Assembly (NCBI RefSeq): GCF_025118155.1
Contig: NW_026251394.1
Span: 620,001 to 684,000, forward strand
Direction of reading: 5' to 3'
DNA length: 64,000 nucleotides
DNA from: Cokeromyces recurvatus
Taxonomy: Eukaryota; Mucoromycota; Mucoromycetes; Mucorales; Mucoraceae
Below are positions 21,085 to 33,090 of this stretch, one piece after another (position 1 is the stretch's first letter; every line of letters begins with the position of its first letter). Made by a program: the position numbers and the translations under genes. The notes beneath the pieces were generated by a model that was not told the origin of the DNA, did no database searches, and saw only the letters and a program-made list of their open reading frames with translations.

Positions 21085-22165
21085 AATTTTGATTCTTTTA
21101 GAATTGTAACTAGCATTGTTACGACGACACTTTCGTTTATTGTTATCATTATTATTAGGTCTATCATTAGTAGATACAAGGTTAGCTTCATTTGAAGGCG
21201 CTTGTTCATTACAACGTGCCCAATATTTTCTAATAGGAAAGAGAGAGAGAGTAGTCATGGAAATTACTAGCAGACTCCCAAGTAATCATCGCTTTCGCCA
21301 TAGCCTTTTCCATCTGACTTAGTATAAGTAATTACCAGGAGTAACCCTTATGGTTGATTACTACCTCAACTTCATAAGTATCAGTTTCAGTATTGACCGA
21401 TTTAACTTCACGCGATATCACTTTAATATGGGAAGGAGGTACATCTCTTGGTAAGAGTGGACCTGTACCATCAACCAATACATAGCTTCCACCTTGAGTT
21501 TTTCTTTTGACAGTGTAAACGTTTATAGATGATGGACTTTGTTTTTTTAGACACCCAGCGTTCAACTATACTATTTGCATGAGGATGATAGCTTGTTACA
21601 AGCCGATGGTCAATACCAGAGTGTTTAATATAAAGTCGTACTATTTCATTTACGTATTCTGTACCATTATTGCTTTGGATAATTTTAGGTCTTCCCATTA
21701 GAGATAGATAGTGTATTTCTTTTCGTAAGTGCTATTGTTAAGGATAATTTATCAGGGATTGTCCCAAGTACACAAAATCTAGTAAATACACCAACAACTA
21801 GAAGGATATAGTTATTTCCTTGTAAAGATATTGTTATAGGGTCCAGCGGCGTCAATACAAATATGATCCTATGGAGCACTAGCATAAATTGATTTTAATG
21901 GATGATATCCATGTTTTGACAATCGGGACAGTTTTTTACTGTGTCAAGAGTATCTTCTTTAAGTTTTGTTTAATGAATTTATTCACTATGTAAAGCTGTT
22001 ACCATAGCTTGAGCATCACGATGTCCTTCTAAATGAGTTTTTATCAGTAGATTTAATCCTTCTTCTAGTGCTGGTGTTATTAAATCAGCAGGGCATCATC
22101 ACACGAGATGTAAGAATAGATCCATCGTCGTTGACATTTTTTTGTCTTTTTATTAGAATATATAT
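21085..22165 (-). mobile_element. Ty3/gypsy chromovirus fossil: integrase and chromodomain
   Basis: Minus strand. Near 22080-21930 there is an HHCC finger (HLEGH ... CPDCQ), then the integrase core: HICIDAAGP with the first catalytic Asp in one frame, LLVVGVFTRF in another, then IIQSNNGTEYVNEIV (the usual Asp of SDNGTE is Asn here) and HPHANSIVERW with the Glu. Further on, 21400-21270 gives YEVEVVINHKG and, after frame changes, NYLY-VRWK, the pattern of a C-terminal chromodomain. A basic tail with NDNKRKCRRNN ends near 21095. Multiple frameshifts show it is dead. gag, protease and RT are absent. Confidence 0.72.
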
Positions 22166-22183
22166 ATTATTTGAATTTAAATT

Positions 22184-22400
22184 GATGGGGTATTTATAAG
22201 AATTGTTAAAGAGGTCTGAGATAAGATGTGAATCAGAAAAGTGTTAGTTACGACTGAATAAGATATGTTATAGATAATGAAATCTTAGAAGCTTTAATAA
22301 TATTTGATAGAGTGGATCAAGAAAGTTTCAGGAGAATATAGATAGAATTCCTTGAATAAATTTATGATCTGCATGTTTAATCAAGAAATATAACACTATA
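22184..22400. repeat. Truncated inverted copy of the 12-kb LTR-like element
   Basis: This segment is the reverse complement of 12038-12257 with scattered substitutions and small indels; similarity ends abruptly near 22184 (TGATGGGG) and fades after about 22400. It lies on the upstream side of the chromovirus integrase remnant, so it could be that element's 5' LTR after deletion of gag-pol, or an unrelated repeat. Confidence 0.6.
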
Positions 22401-22783
22401 AGTCGGCCTATGACAGTAACCCATACCATTCCAGCTTACTATGTTAACTTTTAAATATAATTATATTGCCCAAGATTATCTTTTGAAATATAAAATAGAA
22501 TAATAAATAAGCTCTATATTGTATTAGATAATAATCAACAATATCATTTACATGGAATTATACATATTAAGCTATCTCTGTATTGAATAAACTTTATATC
22601 AATCAATTTTATTTCCTTGCATAATGTATCATAAACTAGCTTTAGAAAATATTATATATAAAAAGTATACCATATATCTTAACCATAAACTCCCTTTTAT
22701 AATATAAGTGTCTGCTAATTGAAGATTATATCATACTTATCTGCAAATTAAATGAGATGTTTATTATTAAATCAACTATACAT
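22401..22783. other. AT-rich intergenic stretch
   Basis: No gene recognised. It ends with the 5-bp target duplication TACAT (22779-22783) that flanks the next solo LTR. Confidence 0.5.
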
Positions 22784-23499
22784 TGTTGTGATTGTAGTAG
22801 CCTTTATAATTAAGTTAATAGAAATAAACCATCATTTATTATATAATAAAGAGGTTATTCAAATAAAACTAATATATCGCGCTTCACAGCATAATATTCA
22901 TTCTACTCTCAGTTTTGATAATAGTCATTGTTTGAGTATTCGAGCATTAAAAATAATTATATACATTATATTATGTAATAATAATAATTCAATAGGATTA
23001 TGACTGTTATATTCAATTACATAATTATTTATAAGTCATACATATTATATATAGATAGCTATAAGATAAATATTGTTATGTAATAATATCTTATAGGATA
23101 ATAATAATAGTAGCATATAAATAATTGGTATTGCTATAGCTGACATATTCACTGTGAATTAATATTGACGCGTCGCTTACCCCAGAAACAATAATTTAAT
23201 ATTTTTAGTAACAGCGACAGCTCAGGCAGAAAAGAATAAAAATAGATCTTATTGTAGGCAGAATTATTCGGAGAAAATATTTATGACTAATGCTTTATTA
23301 TAGCAATATTTGCTTATCCAAATCATAGTTCTATTAATATCACTTACCTTGCAAAAACATATAAATAACCCTTTACTTTTTCACATAATTTTTCCCTGTA
23401 CAATTTTTGTATTATTTTCTTAATAAAAAAACTACACGAAGTTTTCACAGACTTGTCTTTTGTCTTTTTCTCTTTCTTTAACTTTTTGCTGTCAAAACA
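22784..23499 (+). mobile_element. Solo LTR (family A), 716 bp, with perfect TSD
   Basis: Starts TGTTGTGATTGTAGT and ends CAAAACA. It is flanked by an identical 5-bp target duplication TACAT at 22779-22783 and 23500-23504. It is the inverted homologue of the solo LTR at 16370-17066 along its entire length. An 83-codon open frame inside (22752-23003) is a by-product and not a gene. It ends 221 bp upstream of the initiator tRNA gene. Confidence 0.8.
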
Positions 23500-23720
23500 T
23501 ACATAATGTCATTTTTATTGAATAAATTCGAAGAAAACGCTGTAATAAAAACATAACAAATTAAAAATCATATAATTTAACATTGGTCAGATAGAAGAAA
23601 TTACATAAACCAAAATGACACCAGTACGAACCGCACATTCTCGGAAATTTAATGTCCGGCACGGGCAAAAAATATTGCATTATACACATATAAAATATAA
23701 TAGAACCGAAAACAACAAAT

Positions 23721-23793
23721 AGCATCATGGCGCAGTAGGAAGCGCGCAGGGCTCATAACCCTGAGGTCGTCTGATCGAAACGGACTGATGCTA
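23721..23793 (+). tRNA. Initiator tRNA-Met (CAT)
   Basis: A full cloverleaf folds by hand: acceptor AGCATCA/TGATGCT (7 bp, A1-T72), D stem GCGC/GCGC, anticodon stem CAGGG/CCCTG with loop CTCATAA (anticodon CAT at 23754-23756), T stem GTCTG/CGGAC, loop ATCGAAA, discriminator A. The A1-U72 pair, three consecutive G-C pairs next to the anticodon loop, and A instead of T at position 54 are the hallmarks that separate eukaryotic initiator from elongator tRNA-Met. The middle part is nearly the same as the yeast initiator, while acceptor and T stems differ. No intron. Genes for this tRNA also supply the primer for many LTR retrotransposons. Confidence 0.93.
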
Positions 23794-23796
23794 TTA

Positions 23797-23810
23797 TTTT
23801 TTCGTTTTTT
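23797..23810 (+). terminator. RNA polymerase III terminator
   Basis: Two T6 runs (23797-23802 and 23805-23810) begin four bases after the tRNA 3' end. T tracts of this length end Pol III transcription. Confidence 0.8.
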
Positions 23811-24816
23811 ATATATAATAATGTGGGATAACAATAACCACGATTTTTATTTTGTCGCTTACTGTTGCAGATGTAGTTAAACACTATAAATATTGGGTTA
23901 TTATTTATAAGTGGAAAAATGATGATTTTATTATTTTTATTAAAGTAAATTAGTTAAATTATTTCCAAGTGATGCAATGTTATTATTTAGTCCAATGTTT
24001 AAACAGTTGTGAGGGTATAGTACAACCAAGAAATAATGGTTATAACTTAATGTGGCATATAAATTATAGATACTAATATAATATAAAAAAAAAAAATATC
24101 TTTGTTCTCTTTATTAAATATAATATGCATCATCCTACTCATATTAAAAAATACTTTGACATCAAATGTTAAGCACAACAAAGGGATTCAGTTTAAGCGT
24201 AGTGATTCAACAGTACTAAGTTATCCTTTTAATTATATAAAAAAAATGGAAGCCGGAAGAAAAACTTTTTACTTTGTAATTTGTTATATTTATAATAATT
24301 ACAATGCAGCATAAGTATTTGTAATCAACTAGAATGATTAATATTGCTCTATTTCATTAAAAGTTGATTTTTATATTCAAACTAAGAGAAAAAAAAAGGG
24401 ATATTTAACAGCTTAAAGTTTCATCATTTGTAGTGTTATTCAGTAATTATATATATATATTAATGTGAACTTCTATCAGATATGACAGTAGTAGAAAAAT
24501 ATAACACAAAACCAGAAAATACTATAGATTAGAAACGTTATTATACATCTTTTCTTTTAAACCCAAAAAAACTTATCATTAAATTAAATAATACCATTGG
24601 TATAAAAATAGTATAGTATTAAATAGGCTTTATAATTGTATAATATATCATATAATAGCTACAGGAAATATTGAATAAAAAAAAAAAAAAGTAAATTTCA
24701 TAATTTCTAAGAGCATCTCTCTTAGAATATGTTAATTAATATAATCAACTTTTGTATCCTCTTTTTTCTATTTTGTTTTTAAAAATAAAATATTCTAAAA
24801 CAGCAATGATCTAAAG
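23811..24816. other. Gene-free AT-rich stretch
   Basis: No recognisable gene. A 70-codon frame at 24102-24314 has low-complexity hydrophobic content and no supporting motif. The right end leads into the 3' side of PEX6. Confidence 0.5.
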
Positions 24817-27800
24817 CTATTCGGCTCGTTGCTTTCCTTTTCTTCTCTTTAGAGCAGCCTTTACGTTCTCTTCTTTTTTTTCATTATAATTTCCAATCAT
24901 TTGTTCTATTTTTTCTTCTTTGGTAATTACTTTGTCTATTTCATCTTCGTCTTTAGTCTTTTCAAATCTTTCTCTAACCTTAGAATAGTGTTTGAGTTCC
25001 GTAGCAGAGACACTTGGAATTAGCTCTTCCAAGGCTTTTACAAAATCTGCTTCTTCTACTTGGACAATAATTTCGTCAGGCGTTACTAAGTGGGATAAAT
25101 AGTATTGTGCTGTTATTGGTTGAGGAAGGTCAATACGCTTTTCCTCATTCAATTTTTTAACCTTGCTCTCAATAGAATCAGCAACACGTGTCATTGCCTT
25201 CAACATGGCATCAGAGCATAAAGCATAAAAATCAGCACCTGTATAGTGGAAAGGACAACGTTCAGCAACTCTACGAAGATCTAAATTTGGATGAAGCCGG
25301 AACCTTTAAAGAATTATAAGTTTATGTTTAAAATTAGCGATTTTTTTTCTTACTTACTTTCTTGTTAATGCTTCAATAATACGAAGTTGTGATTCATGAT
25401 CTTCACTTACACCAAGATAAAGAAGTTTATCAAATCTAAAATCAAGGATGTTAATCTATCCCTTAAAAAAGAAAAAAAAATAAAAGTAATAATAATAATA
25501 ATAAAAATACCTTCCAGGACGTAATAATGCAGGGTCTAATAAATCTGGTCTGTTTGTTGCACCAATAACAAAAACGTCACCAGCACCAGAACCTTCATCA
25601 CTTTCTGACATACCATCTAATTCTGCTAATAACTGGCTAACAATACGGTCCATTACACCTCCAGAATCACCTTTTTCACCACGCTTAGGAGCAACTGAAT
25701 CTAATTCATCAAAAAATATAACGCATGGCTTAGCATCACGAGCACGTTGAAATACACGACGAACATTAGCCTCTGATTCACCAATATACATATTAAGTAA
25801 TTCAGGACCCTTAACAGAGAAGAAATTCAGAGAGCAAGATGTAGCTATTGCTTTTGCAAGTAATGTTTTTCCAGTTCCAGGAGGACCGTAAAGGAGAATA
25901 CCACTACGTTTTTTGAGACCAGCTCCAAATAGTTCTGGATGTTCTAAAGGTAATTGAATCGTATCAAGGATATCATCTTTAATATGTGCCATTCCACCTA
26001 CATCATCCCAAGTTACGGAAGGAATCTATATAAACTATATTTAAGAAAAAAAAAAAAAAAAAAAGAAATTTTAATCTGACTTACCTTTGGTGCACCTATA
26101 GAATCAGAATAACTTGCTCTAGCTTCTCCTAATGCAGCTTCAAAATCAGCAGCAGTCAGTACAATGCCAGCAGCTTGAATATCAAGCGCTTTTATATTGT
26201 CTACATTTGAGGTTATTTCTGATGAACTATTTTCTTGATCCTCTGCTTCTTCTATTTTACAATGACTAAAAAACATATGATCTTATTAAAAGCATTTCTT
26301 TTAAAAAGTAATAATAAAAACCTACATCGTACGGTTAATACGCTGAAGTGATGATACACCTGCCCGACTAACCAAATCAACCAAATCTTTAGCTACTAAT
26401 GCAGCTGTCTGTGTTGCTAAACTTGGAAGAAAAACATCGGGTGCTAAAGGGCTTTCATGAAGTAAATTAGAAAGTATTTGTAGACGAGTTTTTTCATCAG
26501 GTGCACCCATTGAAATTTCATATCTAAAGCATGATAAAACACTCGAAGGCAGTGCATCAACATCACCTGTAGTGGCAACCACCATAACAGGATAGCCTGT
26601 TGTTGCATGAGCAGAATTCACATTCTTGATACACTCTTGAAGAACTGTAGCTAACAAGGGCTCTTTTACAGAAATAATGATAATAATAATAATAATATAT
26701 TGAATATAATCCCCTAACATTCTTTTATATTATCCATTTACCTTGACCAGATTCAATTACAGCACTTTTTTTTGCTAATCCTTCCATATGTCTAACTAAG
26801 ACAACACAAGGTGCTAATGCAGTGGCCTTATCAAATTTCGCACGCAGATGAATTTCTGTTTTAGCATCTGTATCTGAAATGATATCATATATTGAGAATT
26901 CAAATAAATGAATACCGAGGCTTTCAGTTACTTCTCTAACTAAAGTTGTCTTTCCTCCACCTCGTGGTCCATGGAATAAGACATTGCATGATAATTTAAA
27001 GTCACGACCCAGAGGATGAAGAGAAGAAGAAACTAATTCATACAGTTGTTTGAATGCAGCAGAGTTTGATCTAACTAAGGGTAATTTCTCACTAAGATTA
27101 TAGTAATATGAGATATGGCCTATAGGTATACGTGAATATTCGACGCCTGTTTGGATCATTTGTGTTTTACTAGGAACAATACGACGACCAAATCCAAAGT
27201 AATGAGGATGAATTTTAGTGCCTTCATCATCTGAATCTAGCCGTGTTACTTTAAAGTAAGCAAGAGTTGTAGGCTTACATTGAGGAATAATGGTCAAGTT
27301 AAACTCATCATCTTGAGGTTTCATACGTGCGCTATCTTCATTAAGGCAAATAGTAATGATATCTCCTTTGCATACAATACGTTCTTTTGCTTCAAACCAT
27401 AGTTTCAATGATTCAAGAAAAGCTGATTGTAAAGCTTTATCCATAGACGCTGGAGAGGCGATACGAGCAATGGTTACAGCTTGTGCTATAGATGGACCAT
27501 CAAAGGGAGAATCGTTTACTCTTGTAATAGTTATCTTAACGTTCTCAACTGATATAGGTGGAAGTGGCAAATCAAGGTTAAAATATAATGCAGGCGGGAT
27601 ATATACTATATTTCTAATATTAAACCTTTTTTTTTTAGCAAGCCTATAATTAACAACATAAGATAACTTACTTAGTCTCAGAAACAATATCTACACCATA
27701 TATACGACACAGCCTTGATTTTTTAGGATTGTTTCCACTTACTAATACCCAATCACCACTGAATACACCACATTGTGCCAAATCTTTAATATCAACAAAA

Positions 27801-28819
27801 ACCCGGTTTTCGTTATCATCTGTTTTATTTGGAAAAGGATATACACGACACTCTGGCCATTGTTGTTTTAATATTTGAACATTGAACTCTTTTGGCTCAA
27901 TCACATCAGGTATAGTAGGTGAAGTTAATATATTAAAGGCCGTCGTAGAGGTTGAAAGATTAGATATTTCTTCTGTAATTTTATCTTTACTGTCCTTATT
28001 AGTATCTGATGAATCGATAGTTAATACTCTTGTACGATCATTTGAGATAATATATCCTTGCTGTACTGGACTTGTCATTAAAACCTCGTATGAAAATCCA
28101 TCATTAAAGTCGTATTTCCCTGAACTACGAATAATTTGTGGTAAATCCTTAATGAATAACTTAATCAAAACATCTTGATCTAATGAACGATTTCATTTTT
28201 TTTTTAATTAACCGTTTTACTTGTATATATAACATGCATATATTTTTAGTTACCCTTTTGAGCAAATTTATAAGATTTTTCATTTAAAGCACCAATGATT
28301 ATTTCGTTTAATTCAATTAATTCAACTGGTCTAATTTGAACAAGAAAAGATGAGTTTTCTTCTTCATCATCTTCACCTTCATCATCATCCAAACGAGACA
28401 AAGCATTTTGTCCATAAATAGATTTTATTAAATGACAGCTTGCGTATAATCTTTTTTTACCCTCCTAAAAAAAAAATAAATAAAATAAATAAATACACTT
28501 ATGCGCAATTTTCTTTTTCACATATTTTTACTCCTTGTTTGGTTGGTTTACAATGAACTAAAATTGAAGATAAAGTGGGTTTAATATTATCGTCAGAAAT
28601 AGGTAAAGGCGCAATCAGACTAGGAATAGTGATTGATACTACAATAAATTCTAAATGTTTTCAAGCAAGTTAATCCTCTTATTTGATCAAAATTGTCATT
28701 TTGAGTTTACCTTTGGTATAATCTGCAGGTACAATGTTTTTCCATAAATCGTTAGTAACTGTAACATATTGATCTTCCTTTTCCGAGATTAACTTTAGTT
28801 GTGCTGTTACTGCTGGCAT
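24817..28819 (-). CDS. PEX6: Peroxisomal AAA-ATPase Pex6
   Basis: Ten exons: 28711-28819, 28532-28650, 28254-28464, 27672-28179, 26742-27643, 26326-26662, 26085-26265, 25511-26025, 25358-25435 and 24817-25303; all phases join, 1148 residues. Two AAA modules. D1 has Walker [10 protein letters not shown] (about residue 545) but its Walker B lacks the acidic pair ([10 protein letters not shown]), as is usual for the degenerate D1 of Pex6. D2 has GPPGTGKT (about 836), [30 protein letters not shown] and the Pex6-typical [19 protein letters not shown]. With Pex1 it forms the hexamer that pulls ubiquitinated Pex5 from the peroxisomal membrane. The C-terminal tail is charged ([14 protein letters not shown]). 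Intron 7 has an A20-class run. The match to Pex6 rather than Pex1 rests on the D2 sequence. Confidence 0.93.
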
Positions 28820-29020
28820 TGATTAAGGTAAGTCTTTTGATTCAAGAAATAAAATAAAATAAAAAAAGCAAGAAAAGAAAAGAATAATATGTTTAGAAGT
28901 GGGGTATATTAATTTTAGGAATGAACATAATTCAAATTAAATAACCGAAATGAATTCAAGCTTATCCCCACGCCTTTATTGTATTACACTTTCATATGTT
29001 TACAGATTACGTAATAATAT

Positions 29021-30654
29021 TTATTTATTATCTGATGAATGACTCCAATTGCCTATAGACCAATCTGTTACAGTCCCTGTAAACTTATCTCTAAGAATTT
29101 CTTCACCGGATAGCTTAAGAGAACCAACTAAAGAACCTAAATAAGAAATAATATAAATTCTCTTTTCTATCTATCTATCTATATACGTTAATAATACCTC
29201 CAACCCAGCCTCTAACATTATTCATAAATACTCGGCCTGAACCTTTTTCTTCAGAGTTATCAATAAACTTGATCGATTTATGTAAACGTAAAAGCGATTC
29301 GTAACGTCTTTTTTCATAATCTAAGGGATCTCTCATGATGCGTAACAATTCTTGCTTTAATCTTGATTGAAATCCTGGTAAAAGAGAGATCCCACCAATA
29401 AGAAGCATAGATGAAATTAAAGGTTTTCGTAAATCAGGTTGAAGTTTTAATAAAGCTTCCATTATGCATTGAGTTATACTAGGTTCATCATCGTCACCTT
29501 CAAATAATACCTCTACTGCTCTTTCGCGAATCCAACCAGGTATTGATAGTGTCGCTTTTGTACCTTCTTTTAGTATAATAGGATAATATAAATCAGTAGC
29601 ACTACTGAAATTCTTGTAAGATTCTATTTTTGAAGCAAGATCTCCATCGCTTTGTGCCTGTTTTACAATCATAAGTGGTGAACAAAAAATAACACGAGTT
29701 TTAATATCTTCTAAAAGCTCTGGTGTCAGGATGTTTTCGGGTATACTCTGATGTGGTGCAAGTGATAAATGAAGATTAGAAGGTGGAATAAAGCGACCAT
29801 AATCGAGCAAAAGTTGTTTTAATCGTACTGTAATGGATTTACCAGCAAGTGGTGTAGTCGAAATAAAGGGTATCAAAGGTCGAGAAGCATAAATCTGTTT
29901 ATGATTTATTATTAACCCATCTCCAGAATCATTATAAATATATGTTACTTACAGGAAGGATTGTTGTTTCCAGATGACCTACGTCAATAATTAATCCAGT
30001 TGTTAAGCCTGTAGTCAGTAAAGCCATAAGATGAATAGGAACAAATGATATTGAATGCACTTGAAAGTGTTCAAATAATAATCTGGCAATTATTTGTTTC
30101 AATACAACGGGCGTCAATGGTGATTCACATATAATAACTTTACGTGATTTTGGATCTGTAAGTAACAAACTAATTTATAACAAGTTATTATTTAATTCAT
30201 GTGGACTTAATAATGAGTTTACCGAAAGTAAATTTCATGTAACAATTTTTTTAATCTTTCTTCAATTTCATCTAGATTTCCTTTTGCCATGATGTTAAGG
30301 CTATATAATTCACCTAACTTGATTTATTTAAGGATGATGTAACATAATAATTTAGAAATGTGGAACGAAAAATAAAAAATAAAATAAAAAAAGTACCTCA
30401 TCATTAGCTCTTATTACTTCACCATCCACTCCTCGATATTGTCTTAGATAAGACCATGTAGGAACTATATGTCGAGGAGCAGATTCACCAGAAAAACCAA
30501 CTTTGATATATAAAGATCCAATATCTAATACCACCCTATCTTCTGTTCCATAAATTGAATGACGACGAGTAAAGTTATGAAAAGAAGATGAAGACGAAAA
30601 ACTAGACAAGTAATTTGATGATAATGGTTCCGATGAAACTGAAGTTGTAGTCAT
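29021..30654 (-). CDS. ARP10: Actin-related protein Arp10/Arp11 (dynactin pointed end)
   Basis: Five exons: 30397-30654, 30223-30317, 29953-30169, 29198-29894 and 29021-29136, in phase, 460 residues. An actin fold is indicated by VVLDIGSLYIKVGFSGE (phosphate-1 loop region) and SMLLIGGISLLPGFQSRL near the C terminus. The block EIYFRLLLTDPKSRKVIICE and HLMALLTTGLTTGLIIDVG corresponds well with metazoan ACTR10 (Arp11), the pointed-end cap of the dynactin filament, which works with dynein in nuclear and vesicle transport. The N terminus carries a Ser-rich extension (about 30 residues) not usual in animals. The ATP-binding residues are only partly kept, as common for this family. Confidence 0.85.
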
Positions 30655-30946
30655 GATTAAACAATACAAAAAAAAAAAAAAAAGGATAATAGAAATCAAG
30701 TAATAAAAGCCAATTTTAATAAGCACTAAGCGTCACATTTAATATTGGTAGTAATAAAAATCAACAAGTTTTTTTTTATTTTATGGATAAATAAATGTAT
30801 ATAAAAGGTTATCAAAGCTTAAACTAATTTTAACATTTCTTTTATATTTATATATATATTATGAAAGGGGATTATTATTTAAAGAATGAAAATGTATGTA
30901 AATGATATAGTATATAAAACTAAAAATAAAACGGTGTATAATCAAT

Positions 30947-33026
30947 TTACAATTCATCATGTTCTCTTAAAGGTTCATCATCAGTGCTAGAAGAACCATC
31001 AGCATATAACTTTGTAGTGATAGGGTTAATAACTGATTCTAATTCTTCACGCTTTTCATCAAAATCTTCACGAAGAGCAGTGGGGTTTTCATCAATCCAA
31101 GCAAGTTTATCCTTAATGGCATCTTCAATAGCTTCCTTATCCTCGGCGGAAATCTTGGTAGCAAGAACACCATCATCACTTAATTGACTCTTAACAGTGT
31201 AAATGTAGTTTTCCAACTTGTTCTTGGCTTCAGTACGTTCACGAACTGCCTTATCTTCTTCGGCAAATTCTTCAGCTTCTCTAACCATACGTTCAATGTC
31301 TTCTTCAGAAAGACGACCCTTATCGTTGGTAATAGTGATAGACTCAGATTTACCAGAAGCCTTATCAGCAGCGCTGACCTTTAAGATACCATTGGCATCA
31401 ATTTCGAAAGTAACTTCAATTTGAGGAACACCACGGGGAGCAGGAGCAATACCTGTCAATTCAAATTTACCAAGGAGGTTGTTGTCTTTAGTTAAAGCAC
31501 GTTCACCTTCATAAACTTGAATTAAAACGGTAGGCTGATTATCAGCAGCAGTAGAGAAGATTTGAGACTTCTTGGTAGGAATAACAGTGTTACGAGGGAT
31601 AAGCTTGGTCATGACACCACCAGTGGTTTCAATACCAAGAGTCAAAGGATTAACATCCAACAACAAGACTTTATCAGAAGATTCCTCACCAGAAAGGATA
31701 CCACCTTGAACAGCAGCACCATAAGCAACAGCTTCATCAGGATTAATACCCTTAGAAGGCTTCTTACCATTGAAGTAATCTTCAAGAAGTTTTTGAACCT
31801 TAGGAATACGAGTAGAACCACCAACAAGAACAATTTCATCAACCTTATCCTTAGTAAAACCAGCATCCTTAAGAACTTGTTCAACAGGCTTCAAAGTCTT
31901 ACGGAACAAGTCATTGTTAAGTTCTTCAAACTTGGCACGAGTTAAAGTTTCAGAGAAGTCCTTACCCTTATAGAAGGATTCAATTTCAATACGAACAGAC
32001 ATTTGAGAAGAGAGAGCACGTTTAGCATTCTCAACTTCACGCTTAAGCTTACTCATAGCCTTAAGGTCACGAGTAATATCTTCACCATCATTCTTCTTCT
32101 TCCAAACCTTAATAAAGTGATCAATGACACGAGCATCGAAATCTTCACCACCCAAGTGGGTATCACCGGCAGTAGCCAAGACTTCAAAGATACCATCATC
32201 AATAGACAAAAGAGAAACATCAAAAGTACCACCACCCAAGTCATAAACAAGGACATTCTTTTCACCATCAGTTTTATCCAAACCATAGGCAATAGCAGCG
32301 GCAGTAGGTTCATTAAGAATACGAATGATGTTAAGGCCAGCAATAGTACCAGCATCCTTTGTAGCTTGACGTTGAGCATCATTGAAATAGGCGGGAACAG
32401 TAACAACAGCATGAGTAACAGGCTTACCGAGATAAGCTTCAGCAGTTTCCTTCATCTTTGTCAAAACCATACCGGAAATTTCTTCAGGAGTGAAAATCTT
32501 ATCTTCACCCTTGACGGCAACCTTAATATTAGGAGCACCATTTTTGCTGACAATTGTGAAAGGGAAATGCTTCATATCTTGCTTAACTTCCTTATCATTA
32601 AAACGACGACCAATAAGACGCTTAGCATCGAAAACAGTACGTTGAGGATTAGCGGAATATTGATTCTTAGCAGCATCACCAATCAAACGTTCGTCATCAG
32701 TGAAAGCAACATAGGAAGGAGTAATACGGTGACCTTGATCATTAGCAATAATTTCAACACGTCCATTCTTTTGGACAGCAACACAAGAATAAGTTGTACC
32801 CAAATCAATACCAATTACTATTTTTTTTTTTAAAAAAAACACGAGAAAAATACATAAATATACATATATAAAAATAACCTTCTTTCCCCCCCCTCCTTTT
32901 TCTTTTCTTAAACTTACCAGTTCCATAAGATTCTTTATCTTCAGCAGCATTAACAAAAGGTGTACTAATGAATAATGAAAAGATAATGGCGAAAAGGGCC
33001 AATAATGTGGCCTGTTTTTGCATCAT
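30947..33026 (-). CDS. KAR2: ER-resident Hsp70 chaperone BiP/Kar2
   Basis: Two exons, 32918-33026 and 30947-32817, 659 residues. Exon 1 encodes the signal peptide ([19 protein letters not shown], cleavage likely after VNA) and the single intron falls just before the ATPase domain. Hsp70 signatures: [41 protein letters not shown], linker [13 protein letters not shown], and the peptide-binding domain. The last four residues are HDEL, the ER retrieval signal. BiP helps translocation and folding in the ER and senses the unfolded-protein state. Upstream there is a TATA box and an inverted CCAAT box, in line with strong inducible expression. Codon use is more biased than in the neighbours, as for a highly expressed gene. 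Confidence 0.97.
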
Positions 33027-33090
33027 TATATAGTCTTAAGAATTGAAAAAAAAAAAAGAAACTTGAAAAAGAAAAAAGTAAATATGTGTC

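Noticed and set aside
21116..21322. 68-codon frame on + strand
   Set aside because: Antisense to the chromovirus tail region, whose minus-strand reading makes sense.
22752..23003. 83-codon open frame
   Set aside because: Lies across the boundary of the solo LTR and is not kept in the inverted copy.
16370..23499. One large DNA transposon with 700-bp terminal inverted repeats
   Set aside because: Each repeat has its own 5-bp target duplication and TG...CA ends, so they are better explained as two separate solo LTRs.
24102..24314. 70-codon open frame on + strand
   Set aside because: Low-complexity AT-rich composition, no motif, no start or promoter context.
31562..32833. Long open frames on the + strand and other minus frames across BiP
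   Set aside because: They are antisense or shifted shadows of the codon-biased BiP gene.
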